Source of the DNA: Lachnospiraceae bacterium
GTDB lineage: Bacteria > Bacillota > Clostridia > Lachnospirales > Lachnospiraceae
Reading direction: 5' to 3'
Length of the DNA stretch: 64,000 nucleotides
NCBI GenBank assembly: GCA_900168235.1
Contig: FUZG01000008.1
Coordinates: forward strand, 1 to 64,000
Below the pieces are notes generated by a model. That model was not told where the DNA came from. It ran no database searches and was given only the letters and a program-made list of their open reading frames with translations. Position numbers and translations under genes: made by a program. How positions within the stretch are numbered: the stretch's first letter is position 1; each line of letters opens with the position of its first letter. Of this stretch, positions 53,145-60,941 are shown in pieces.

Positions 53145-54185
53145 TCAATACTGCTGTGACTCAATAAAGACATCAAATCTTGGCAGTGTGTAGCTGATAA
53201 CGCCGCGTGTTGAAACATTGATGAGTCCTTTGTCTCTAAGTCTCGCACGATATTGAGAAAACTCGTTTTTTTTCTGACCTGACAATTCAAGCAATTCAGC
53301 CGTGGTTATAGATTCCTTCTTTACTATAAAGGACATGTTCCACTGGTCTTTTGGAGAAAGCTCTTTCCATATTTTTTCATACACATAGTGGCTTAGAGCT
53401 TCATCAAATTTAGCAAGGACTGAACTAGTCATTTCATGGTCTTTTTCATCCCAGACATACTTTCCCAATGCCTGATAAGCAAATGGATAACCCTTTGTCA
53501 TCACAGCCATATCGTAAGCCTTTTCCTGAGAAATACCAAAAATCTTCATGTATTTATCGGCGATGAGCGTACGGTTTAACGGTTCCATATCATATTGAGG
53601 AGAGCGGTAAAGAAAGGTAAGAGCTTTATCATCCTTTAGCTCGCGAACATTCTCATATAGTCCTGCCATAACAAGAAAAATAGGAAGGTCCTCACGAATC
53701 ATTATTTGAAGACAGCTTGCAAACTCTCGCATAAACTGTGTTTTTGAAACTTCGTCAATGGTGACGAGCAGACGTTTTTTTCTTTTCTTTATTTCTTTAA
53801 GAATGATCTCAAGCGCAGATTCTATGTCGGCAACAGGAGGCACAGATGTCAGCTCCACACCGATTCCAAATTTGGAAAGATTGACAGTAGCATTAATGAA
53901 ACGTGTAAGAAAGTCACGGCTGTCGTAGAGTTTAGCAACCAGACTGCTGATCATATCTCTGGTCGGATTTAATCGAACGATTATCCAGTTGTCATCATCA
54001 GCTATTCTTTTTTCAAGAGCGGTCATGGTAACGGTTTTTCCGCTTCCGCGTGTTCCAGACAGCATAAAGCACTGATTCTGGATATCATCAGAGGTTAGTT
54101 CCTCAACAAGTTCGTCAATCAGAAATTCACGATCAATATACTGAGTAGGAACTTTCCCAAAATTAAGAGTAAAAGGATTTCTCAT
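53145..54185 (-). CDS. AAA ATPase with C-terminal winged helix
   Basis: 346 residues from ATG 54183-54185; the upstream in-frame ATG is four codons earlier. Walker A GTRGSGKTV (44-52), Walker B LLVTIDEVS (~138-146), sensor residues near FLVMAGLYENV, then a winged-helix-like end (~260-340: STAELLELSGQKKNEFSQYR, IVKK, VSTRGVISYTLP). Similar ORC/Cdc6-like ATPases are common as mobile accessory genes of unknown role. Its promoter is covered by an ordered array of six TATATACTT boxes; the wHTH could recognise them. AT-rich, unlike its neighbours. Confidence 0.8.
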   Translation of the reverse strand: MRNPFTLNFGKVPTQYIDREFLIDELVEELTSDDIQNQCFMLSGTRGSGKTVTMTALEKRIADDDNWIIVRLNPTRDMISSLVAKLYDSRDFLTRFINATVNLSKFGIGVELTSVPPVADIESALEIILKEIKKRKKRLLVTIDEVSKTQFMREFASCLQIMIREDLPIFLVMAGLYENVRELKDDKALTFLYRSPQYDMEPLNRTLIADKYMKIFGISQEKAYDMAVMTKGYPFAYQALGKYVWDEKDHEMTSSVLAKFDEALSHYVYEKIWKELSPKDQWNMSFIVKKESITTAELLELSGQKKNEFSQYRARLRDKGLINVSTRGVISYTLPRFDVFIESQQY

Positions 54186-54223
54186 AAATACCCTCACTTT
54201 AGAGCTAATGTTTTGATGCTTTT

Positions 54224-54300
54224 TATATACTTCTATATACTTTTAGATTGCTTATATACTTTTATATACTTCTAATACGATTATATACTTCTATATACTT
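54224..54300. promoter_or_regulatory. 29-bp operator array of six TATATACTT boxes
   Basis: TATATAC occurs at 54224, 54234, 54253, 54263, 54282 and 54292. Spacing is 10 within a pair and 29 from pair to pair, so each of three repeats carries two boxes one helical turn apart. It fills the gap between the divergent AAA ATPase and the small membrane protein. Confidence 0.85.
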
Positions 54301-54387
54301 CTGTCAATGGTGTATAATGGGGATGTTTGGGCAGAATGTGGCGGGGAATTTATTTTTGCAGGAAGGTCAAATGCCATAAAGGAGAGT

Positions 54388-54876
54388 ATGAAGTTGGCGG
54401 TATTTTTTATTCTGTTTTATATAATCTTTATTCCTATGTTTATAGTTGTTGCGGTGAATAATTCAAGGGTCAGGAACCCTAAAAATAAGGAAGACGACAT
54501 TTCTTCTTTGGACGGCGCAGCATATCTTATCAGGGATGATAATGCCTATGTCATGTATAAACTGAAGACGGCATGGAACAGTAAATATATCAGGAAGTGG
54601 GAATTTACGCCGGTCTCGGATACGGAGGGCACGATATGTTTCGGTGATCTGAATTATACGACTCTCGGAAGGGGAAATAATGATTTCGGTCATACATTTC
54701 AGATTACTCTTGAACCGGCTGAAAACAAGACCATCATGCATCTGAGATACATAGGAAATAAGCAGTTTTTTGGAAAGAACAGCAGACCGACAAAGCTTCT
54801 GACAGAGTCCTACCACTTTTTCTTCAAAGAGCAGTTTGACGTAGAAAAGCTGTATCCTCCGATGCAGAAGCACTGA
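54388..54876 (+). CDS. Membrane-anchored hypothetical protein
   Basis: 162 residues from ATG 54388, behind AAAGGAG; earlier in-frame codons to 54307 lack a ribosome site and reach the repeat array. An N-terminal helix (~3-28, FFILFYIIFIPMFIVVAV) is followed by a soluble beta-rich region with TFQITLEPAENKTIMHLRY near the end. Not recognised. It is divergent to the AAA ATPase and converges with the alarmone synthetase; it could be co-controlled by the TATATACTT array. Confidence 0.6.
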   Translation: MKLAVFFILFYIIFIPMFIVVAVNNSRVRNPKNKEDDISSLDGAAYLIRDDNAYVMYKLKTAWNSKYIRKWEFTPVSDTEGTICFGDLNYTTLGRGNNDFGHTFQITLEPAENKTIMHLRYIGNKQFFGKNSRPTKLLTESYHFFFKEQFDVEKLYPPMQKH

Positions 54877-54895
54877 ATCCGTGTCAGACGTGTTT

Positions 54896-55873
54896 TTAGT
54901 CGATGATATCATTCTGAAAACGTGAAAGATGCTCGTATGGCAGGATGAGCCTGCCTCTGTATAAACCGCATCCATCGTTTATCAGATTGTTATTTGCGGC
55001 GCTGAACATATTTACATCAACCTTGGATAATTCAAGGTTTTGAAGCAATACACCTCTTTTATAGGACTCGTCGAAATAAAGACATTCTCCCTCGGGGATG
55101 CTCTCACGTCGTGTTCGGTCCTGCATCTGTCGTTTTTCATATCCCAGGTGGTTTGCAGGTCCTATCTCTGCGAAATCATCCATCTCCTTTGTCCGGAGCT
55201 GGACTTCCACATAACTCCTTGTTTCATTATCAAAAAGCGTGATATGAAGAGACTGGTAGCCGTAGCTCGGATGCTGGATATAGTCTCTGAAATACATTTT
55301 CACATCCGGGGAGAGCCTGTCGGAAACATCCCCTGCAGAAAGCTCTGCACTGAAGCCGCGCTGTTCCAGAAAATCGGGAAGAGAAGCCGCAATCTCATAC
55401 AGATATTCCTGTTCTTTTGCCCTTCTCTCTGCATCATTTTCAATATGACATTTCGGAAGTGCGATAACGATTCTGTACGCTATGAGATCGCGGAAATATC
55501 GTATGCGCTTTTTTACTTCCACAGGGTCAGGATACTCCTTGTGCTTTTTATAGTGATCATAGACCATTTCTACGATATACCCGTTGAATTTTTCCTCGGC
55601 ACGGATCAGAGACTTGATCCTGCCCTTAAAGGTAAAAGCAAGAAAAGGGTAGTTTACCGCCATGAATTTGTAGAATTCCTTGAGTCTCTGTGACTGGGAG
55701 GTTAGGAAATCGTTGTGTTCCAGGATTTCCTCCAGCTGCAGCAAAAAATTGCAGTGGAAAAGATCCATGCTGTTTCCTGTTTCTATCGCTGATTTTCTAA
55801 GATCGGAAGAATAGTTCCTTATGATCTTCAGGACTGTGTCGCCATTATATAAATAATCGTTCAATGCTACCAT
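54896..55873 (-). CDS. Small alarmone synthetase (RelA/SpoT synthetase domain)
   Basis: 325 residues. The synthetase motifs are complete: FKGRIKSLIRAEEK (~80-94), RYFRDLIAYRIV (~122-135), YGYQSLHITLFD (~210) and VEVQLRTKEMDDFAE (~225-240). No HD hydrolase or TGS/ACT domains, but extra N- and C-terminal segments of ~75 and ~70 residues. It makes (p)ppGpp or a related alarmone. Preceded by a strong leader terminator (55906-55942). It sits among accessory genes, so a role in a toxin or anti-phage unit (toxSAS-like) is possible. Confidence 0.87.
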   Translation of the reverse strand: MVALNDYLYNGDTVLKIIRNYSSDLRKSAIETGNSMDLFHCNFLLQLEEILEHNDFLTSQSQRLKEFYKFMAVNYPFLAFTFKGRIKSLIRAEEKFNGYIVEMVYDHYKKHKEYPDPVEVKKRIRYFRDLIAYRIVIALPKCHIENDAERRAKEQEYLYEIAASLPDFLEQRGFSAELSAGDVSDRLSPDVKMYFRDYIQHPSYGYQSLHITLFDNETRSYVEVQLRTKEMDDFAEIGPANHLGYEKRQMQDRTRRESIPEGECLYFDESYKRGVLLQNLELSKVDVNMFSAANNNLINDGCGLYRGRLILPYEHLSRFQNDIID

Positions 55874-55905
55874 GTGTATTCATAACCCCTTTTCATGTAT
55901 AAAGC

Positions 55906-55942
55906 AAAAAAGCGCTCTGATGCACTTGATACATCAAAACGC
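55906..55942 (-). terminator. Leader terminator of the alarmone synthetase
   Basis: Minus strand: GCGTTTTGATG / CATCAGAGCGC (11 bp, two G-U pairs), then six T residues, 33 bases before the start codon. It suggests attenuation, or termination of a transcript from further upstream. Confidence 0.6.
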
Positions 55943-56096
55943 CGTTGTTTTAATAAAAATAGATATTTTGAAATACTTGTACTTCAAAAGTATACCTGTT
56001 ATCGCCTGTAATAGCAATTAAGAACGACAGCAAGACAAAGTTCATCACAGTTGAAAGCAATGACTTCACAGGATCATAAAGACGTCCATGGTTCGA

Positions 56097-56150
56097 CTGA
56101 GATAAGCACCATCCAATCCAGTTAATGGGAAATGGATGGTGCTTATTTTT
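56097..56150 (+). repeat. 54-bp terminator repeat, copy 1
   Basis: CTGAG, then ATAAGCACCATCCA (56102-56115) / TGGATGGTGCTTAT (56133-56146), then TTTT. Copy 2 lies 1400 bases downstream and differs by a single base. This copy has no visible intact gene in front of it; 55943-56096 shows no recognisable gene. Confidence 0.85.
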
Positions 56151-56255
56151 TCGGTCAGGCTTATTTGGAAAGAAAATCTAGTACAGAGAAAATAGAACAA
56201 AAATTATGTTCTAATCGTCGTAATCTGATATAATATATGAAAAGGAGCAAAAACT

Positions 56256-57374
56256 ATGAAATTATTACGTTTAGTTGCAAGTAATTTTAAAAACTGCAGG
56301 GATAATTTTGAAATAGACTTTGTGGCTGTATCAAAGAAGACAGCGGAGGATAGAGAATACGAACTTCAGGAAATTGCAGAAGGTCTGTTTACTTACAGCA
56401 CGCTTGCATTTGTCGGAAAAAATGCCTCCGGTAAAACCACAGCTGTTGAGCTTCTTGATGCATGTTATTCCATATTAGGGAATTTCAGACTTGAGAATAG
56501 AAACTACGATTTTGATAATGTAAGCCTTCTTATAGATTTTTATTATGAGGGTTATATTTACAGATATGAAACAGTTCTAAAAAATTCAGACAGTATCGGA
56601 ACCAGAGCGATATTCACAGAGCAGAGAATTAGAAGAAAAAAATATTATAAGAGCAAGATCAAAAGCATATATGTAGATTCAGAATTTAAGGATGTTAAGG
56701 TAAAAGGAGAGCTGCCTGATGATACATCAAGCCTTTTCTTTGTATTAAAAAAGAAAGAAACACATGCGGTCTATTTTGACAGCTATGGAAATGGAAAGGA
56801 TACATACAGGCTTATATTCGCCGCAATGAAGGACTATTCTATTCCGGCAGATATTTTGATACGCATAATAACCATATTTGACGAAAATGTATCTGATCTG
56901 CAGATGCTTGATGAACATAATTTCAGCCTGAATTATAGTGGAAGCAAATATATTGTCTCTGATAAGGAACTGCTGTATAAACTGTCAAGCGGTACAACAA
57001 AAGGTATGCTGCTTTATATTCTCATGGTTGCGTCACTACAGAACGGGTTTGATCTGATCATAGATGAGGTGGAGAATCATTTTCACAAGACGCTCGTTGA
57101 GAATATGATTACACTTTATAAGGATAAGAAAACTAATAAAAAAAATTCGACTCTCATTTTTACCACGCATTACTGTGAAATACTAGATTTATTTAATCGA
57201 CAGGACAATATTTATATAGCAAGAGCCGAAGATAAAGTTTATCTCACAAATATGTACAGAGGATTTAATGTAAGACCGGAATTGCTTAAGAGCAGACAAT
57301 TTTATAATAATGTTTTTCAAACAAGTGTAAATTACGAAGATCTGATGAATCTAAAAAAGGAGTTGAAAAAATGA
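56256..57374 (+). CDS. OLD-like AAA ATPase, candidate defence gene
   Basis: 372 residues. Walker A GKNASGKTT (54-62) in an OLD/ABC-like ATPase head, an inserted charged region (~125-175), signature-like KLSSGTTKGM (~245) and Walker B LIIDEVENHFHK (~267-278), with TTHYCEILDL after it. ATPases of this group pair with TOPRIM nucleases in OLD, Gabija and PARIS type systems. Here the partner starts at the overlapping ATGA of the stop codon but is cut short after 44 residues. The codon use and low GC suggest transfer. Confidence 0.82.
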   Translation: MKLLRLVASNFKNCRDNFEIDFVAVSKKTAEDREYELQEIAEGLFTYSTLAFVGKNASGKTTAVELLDACYSILGNFRLENRNYDFDNVSLLIDFYYEGYIYRYETVLKNSDSIGTRAIFTEQRIRRKKYYKSKIKSIYVDSEFKDVKVKGELPDDTSSLFFVLKKKETHAVYFDSYGNGKDTYRLIFAAMKDYSIPADILIRIITIFDENVSDLQMLDEHNFSLNYSGSKYIVSDKELLYKLSSGTTKGMLLYILMVASLQNGFDLIIDEVENHFHKTLVENMITLYKDKKTNKKNSTLIFTTHYCEILDLFNRQDNIYIARAEDKVYLTNMYRGFNVRPELLKSRQFYNNVFQTSVNYEDLMNLKKELKK

Positions 57375-57505
57375 AACTCCTTATAATGTGTGAAGGTCCA
57401 AATGAAAAAGAAATAATTGAGATACTTCTTGCAAATGGATTTTTGAAGTTTTCAGAGGATGATCTGATTGGTGTGACACCATTTCATGGTAATGGTCTGA
57501 GATAA
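57371..57505 (+). pseudogene. Truncated TOPRIM-like partner of the AAA ATPase
   Basis: 44 codons only, beginning MKLLIMCEGPNEKEIIEILL. The Cys-Glu-Gly and following Glu match the first (glutamate) motif of TOPRIM nuclease domains. The frame reaches FHGNGLR and ends at TAA 57503-57505, created by the start of terminator copy 2. The DxD half of a TOPRIM domain is missing. Translationally coupled to the ATPase by four bases. Confidence 0.65.
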
Positions 57506-57550
57506 GCACCATCCAATCCCGTTAATGGGAAATGGATGGTGCTTATTTTT
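57497..57550 (+). repeat. 54-bp terminator repeat, copy 2
   Basis: Nearly identical to 56097-56150 (one A/C difference at base 24). The repeat borders probably mark the recombination event that truncated the TOPRIM-like gene. Confidence 0.85.
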
Positions 57551-57555
57551 GTGCG

Positions 57556-57588
57556 GAGCACTTAGCGAGGTTTTTTCGAGCTTAGTGC
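57556..57588. repeat. Intergenic hairpin repeat, family A copy 4
   Basis: GCACTTAGCGAGG, T-run, CGAGCTTAGTGC; arms pair with one mismatch. Confidence 0.65.
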
Positions 57589-57601
57589 GTGCCATGCAAA
57601 T

Positions 57602-57632
57602 TCACTTGGCGAGGTCTTATCGAGCCTAGTGA
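57602..57632. repeat. Intergenic hairpin repeat, family A copy 5
   Basis: TCACTTGGCGAGG ... CGAGCCTAGTGA; arms differ from copy 4 but pair in the same way. Confidence 0.65.
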
Positions 57633-57731
57633 TATTTGTAAATCTTAAATGAATCTTAAATCATAATTCTTCAAAAAAATGTACTATTAATAGAGATTTT
57701 TGGAGGATTAAAAATTAAGAATAAAACTGCT

Positions 57732-58730
57732 ATGAAGAAACAGATAATGAAGAGTTCAAAATTTTGTATGGTGATTCTTGCTGCGGCTGCTTTGATGATC
57801 GGCTGCGGGAGCGATGGCGATGTTATCACGGAGAGTAATGATCAGAGCGTAGAAACTGATGAAAACGTAAGTACAGAAGAGACAGAGGAAAGTTTCAGCA
57901 CAGGAGAAATGCCTGAAGATGATTCATCAGATACAGAGAATAGTGATCAGAGCAACGAAGAATATGATGAATCCGATTCACCTAAATCAAAAGACGAAAT
58001 CAATCTGGATTCTCAATCTGAAGAATTGTATGACGGATTTATTGAAGGTAAGGATAAAGCAGAATATTCTGCAGAAGCTGATATAGGCAGATTTTTATAT
58101 TTGAAGGATGATCTGGAAGATGGCGGGGATTATAGTTTAGATGAGATTAAGGAAAAACTTGGTGATGCAGGTGTTTATACGGATTGCATTAGTGAGAGCT
58201 ACATTGATGCCGGTCTTGATGGTACATATGAACTGAAACTGGATATAGGCGGTGCTGATAACTGCGCGACATTTGTCATTAAAAACAACGCCGGAAACCT
58301 GAAAATATGCTTTGTGGGAGATTCAACCAGGTTCGGCAGCACGAATGTTACGTACTCAGGAGAAGTAAATTATTTTTACTCTGTAGATAATGATTCCCAC
58401 GGCTATGAAAAGGGATATATTGATGCAGAAGGCAGCTATGATCTGAGTGAGGTATCAACAGAAGACGGATATAATATTGGTGAGGATGGTGATCTTTACT
58501 ATAATGATCAGTATATCGGGACCGGAATCGGATTATATATAGATGAACATTCATCTGACAGAAATAATACCGATCCATTTTACTCGATCCATATCGTGGA
58601 TAAAGACAACAAAGATATAGAGGAAGACAAGGCAGATCCGAATGACCCATATAAATTAGCGAGGAAAGCTCTTGAAAAAGGAGGAAAGCGCGTGGTCACG
58701 GGAGATGAAGAAAAGAAGCTGCTGGATTAA
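57732..58730 (+). CDS. Lipoprotein with acidic linker, unknown function
   Basis: 332 residues. Lipobox LMIGCG (Cys25), then ~75 residues rich in Ser, Glu and Asp, and a C-terminal domain (~100-332) with strings such as YDLSEVSTEDGYNIGEDG. Not recognised. The only strong ribosome site, GGAGG at 57702-57706, is 25 bases before this ATG; an in-frame ATT at 57714 lies seven bases behind it and could be a rare start, adding six residues. Eleven bases before the next gene, likely the same transcript. Confidence 0.7.
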   Translation: MKKQIMKSSKFCMVILAAAALMIGCGSDGDVITESNDQSVETDENVSTEETEESFSTGEMPEDDSSDTENSDQSNEEYDESDSPKSKDEINLDSQSEELYDGFIEGKDKAEYSAEADIGRFLYLKDDLEDGGDYSLDEIKEKLGDAGVYTDCISESYIDAGLDGTYELKLDIGGADNCATFVIKNNAGNLKICFVGDSTRFGSTNVTYSGEVNYFYSVDNDSHGYEKGYIDAEGSYDLSEVSTEDGYNIGEDGDLYYNDQYIGTGIGLYIDEHSSDRNNTDPFYSIHIVDKDNKDIEEDKADPNDPYKLARKALEKGGKRVVTGDEEKKLLD

Positions 58731-58741
58731 CGGGAGATTTT

Positions 58742-59734
58742 GTGAGGATGTTTAAGTTCTTTGGAAAAAGGTATGAAACCAGATTTAAGGACGGAAAGAT
58801 AATACTTAAGGATAACAGGACCCGGGGCCTGTACATGATGCTTTTTTTCATATTTTTGATAGGTGGGGTAATTATTGGATTTGCAGCAGCAGACGGAACA
58901 TTTGAAGATGTTGGGATGAGCATAGCATTGTGTCTGACCATGTGGGGGATTATAAGTATTATATGTGTATTGGCTGAAATATCCTTTGTAGTTACGGATG
59001 AATATATTGTTAAGCAGACAGGCTTATTTAGAAAGAAGATCTGGTACAGAGATATAGAAAAAGTCTGTAATTGCGGGAAAATGCTGATCATCCTGAGTAA
59101 GAGAAAGGAAAATATCGTCAATCTTCATTATCTTGAGAGCGGAGCAGAAGAATATATAAAAAGTTCGCTGCGAAGATATGGTTTTCGTGATGATGAGAGG
59201 ACATGTTCATTAGTTCCGGGTGTGAGGACACATGGTACAAATTTTTTACCATACGATAATTTTGTAATGGCTAAAAAGGACAGGTTTACCATGTATGGTC
59301 TGAGCCTTTTTATGCTAGTTACCAGTGTATTTATATTGAGTAATTGTATAGATGATATTGCATATGAGAAGTTTGTCTATCAGGTACTCTTTTGGGCGAT
59401 GATACTGCTTATGATCATAATTTCAGTTTTAATGATCATAAGCTATTCTACAAAGATCCGTGTCATGGATGGCAGGATAGATGCGGTGCGCTTTGGAATG
59501 GTCGTGAACAGTATGGATCTTTCGGAGGTCGCAGAGATTCGCAGAAAAACAACGTATGTTCACAGATCAAGGGGCGCGTCGTACTATACAGAAGAACTCA
59601 GTTTTTATGACAGGAATATGAAGGAGATCTTTCTAAAAGAAAAGATCAACTATCATGAATATAAGCACTATCTGAAACTGATCGATTATTTGTATGATAA
59701 AAATATGCCGATACAGGTGAGGAAAAGCTCTTAA
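58742..59734 (+). CDS. Membrane protein with two PH-like segments
   Basis: 330 residues from GTG 58742 (GGGAG five bases before) or ATG 58748. Two membrane-helix pairs (~30-75 and ~190-235) are each followed by a beta-rich region: FVVTDEYIVKQTGLF (~82-97) and the second with KIRVMDGRIDAV (~242). This repeat resembles bacterial PH (bPH2/YdbT-like) proteins, here duplicated. Function unknown. Follows the lipoprotein on the same strand. Confidence 0.65.
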   Translation: MRMFKFFGKRYETRFKDGKIILKDNRTRGLYMMLFFIFLIGGVIIGFAAADGTFEDVGMSIALCLTMWGIISIICVLAEISFVVTDEYIVKQTGLFRKKIWYRDIEKVCNCGKMLIILSKRKENIVNLHYLESGAEEYIKSSLRRYGFRDDERTCSLVPGVRTHGTNFLPYDNFVMAKKDRFTMYGLSLFMLVTSVFILSNCIDDIAYEKFVYQVLFWAMILLMIIISVLMIISYSTKIRVMDGRIDAVRFGMVVNSMDLSEVAEIRRKTTYVHRSRGASYYTEELSFYDRNMKEIFLKEKINYHEYKHYLKLIDYLYDKNMPIQVRKSS

Positions 59735-59745
59735 CTCTCATAGGC

Positions 59746-60372
59746 TCATTTTTGTAGTTTCTTCCAGGCTGTTGTGTCCAATCGATTTTCAATGATGGAT
59801 TCATTTAATTCTTTCTCAAAAGCTTCCTTACTGACTTCCTTATCATCAACTTCATATATAGGGGTGGCCAAAGAAGTATCCTGATTTAACGGTTCTTCCC
59901 GAATATATAGGGTTTTCACTGTCTCTGATCTACCCGTAGAAAGATAGCGGAATATATGATATGAGATTGAACCGCCATAGTCGTATTCTTCGACCATCAG
60001 CCCATTTTGAAGAGGATAATCAAAACAAGTCATTTCAACACTGTCACTGAACCAACAGGTAATGTGATCATTTTCAAAATGAAATACTGCATTATATCCG
60101 CCAGGATCATTCTCCATCTGGACTATCAGTTCATCAGCTTTGTCACCGTCTAAATCCAAGAAAGTGTATTCGTAATCAAAATCTCCATCAGAAAAGTCAG
60201 GAACAAAAAATTGTTCTTTAGATTCATCAAGGAGACTCATATCACCGAATAAGAGTTTGTTATAAGCGATATATTCAGGCGCGTTATCTTTATTACCCTG
60301 TTTTTCAGCGAAAGAACAGGAAGATAAAAAACATAAACAGATTAGTGTTGTTGTGAGCAATGATTTTTTCAT
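59746..60372 (-). CDS. Lipoprotein with Asp-rich repeat, unknown function
   Basis: 208 residues. Signal sequence with the lipobox FLSSC (Cys19). FLDLDGDKADELIV (~72-85) is an EF-hand/FG-GAP-like calcium motif common in VCBS-type secreted proteins. The rest is beta-rich with no assignable enzyme motif. It is convergent to the PH-like gene. Confidence 0.65.
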   Translation of the reverse strand: MKKSLLTTTLICLCFLSSCSFAEKQGNKDNAPEYIAYNKLLFGDMSLLDESKEQFFVPDFSDGDFDYEYTFLDLDGDKADELIVQMENDPGGYNAVFHFENDHITCWFSDSVEMTCFDYPLQNGLMVEEYDYGGSISYHIFRYLSTGRSETVKTLYIREEPLNQDTSLATPIYEVDDKEVSKEAFEKELNESIIENRLDTTAWKKLQK

Positions 60373-60426
60373 GAAAGATCCTTTTGTATCCTTGAGAGAC
60401 TTCTTTTTGAAAGCATGGTCGCTATA

Positions 60427-60921
60427 TCATAGGTTTTCATCGGACATGCGGATTTTTTTATAAATATTATATTGGCGTTCCTCCTCGTTTAAACAGCCAG
60501 AGGTCATTACCTTGGCTTCAAGGATTCTATCTATGGCTTGCGCTGGATCCATAGTGTGGTATGGCAAAAATAGTTGGCGTAATTCCTTAGGTTTAACTGT
60601 ACGGTATACTTGAGTTGAGGTTTTCTCATACGTATACGCATAATAGCGATATATATATCCAATCCAGTATAATTCATTTGCTGTGTACTTTAAGGAACCG
60701 TAATCTGATTTTCCATACTCTTCATCGAGACGATCTAAGATATCTTTGGGTTGAAGATTGTTTTGGAGTAAAACTTCGTTGTCAAAATCTTTAGCTATGG
60801 AACTGTTCATAAATCGTCTGATGAATATTTCTGAGCTTGTATCCTGTTCTGAAAGAGAGAGTTCAAAAGTTTTTGCCTGAATGTCGCATAATATCAAACC
60901 GTCTTTACTCATTTTTTTCAT
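60427..60921 (-). CDS. Candidate antitoxin partner of the HTH-ART gene
   Basis: 164 residues, no signal peptide or membrane helix; mostly helical. The stretch TANELYWIGYIYRYYAYTYE (~80-99) resembles the DUF3791/DUF3990-associated small proteins that follow ART-toxin genes. It starts 20 bases after the HTH-ART gene on the same strand, so both are made from one palindrome-controlled promoter. Assignment as antitoxin rests on gene order. Confidence 0.5.
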   Translation of the reverse strand: MKKMSKDGLILCDIQAKTFELSLSEQDTSSEIFIRRFMNSSIAKDFDNEVLLQNNLQPKDILDRLDEEYGKSDYGSLKYTANELYWIGYIYRYYAYTYEKTSTQVYRTVKPKELRQLFLPYHTMDPAQAIDRILEAKVMTSGCLNEEERQYNIYKKIRMSDENL

Positions 60922-60941
60922 ACAGTGATTCTCCTATTATC

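Noticed and set aside
54224-54300. CRISPR array
   Set aside because: The repeats are 29 bp in period but the units are nearly identical along their length, with no unique spacers and no cas genes.
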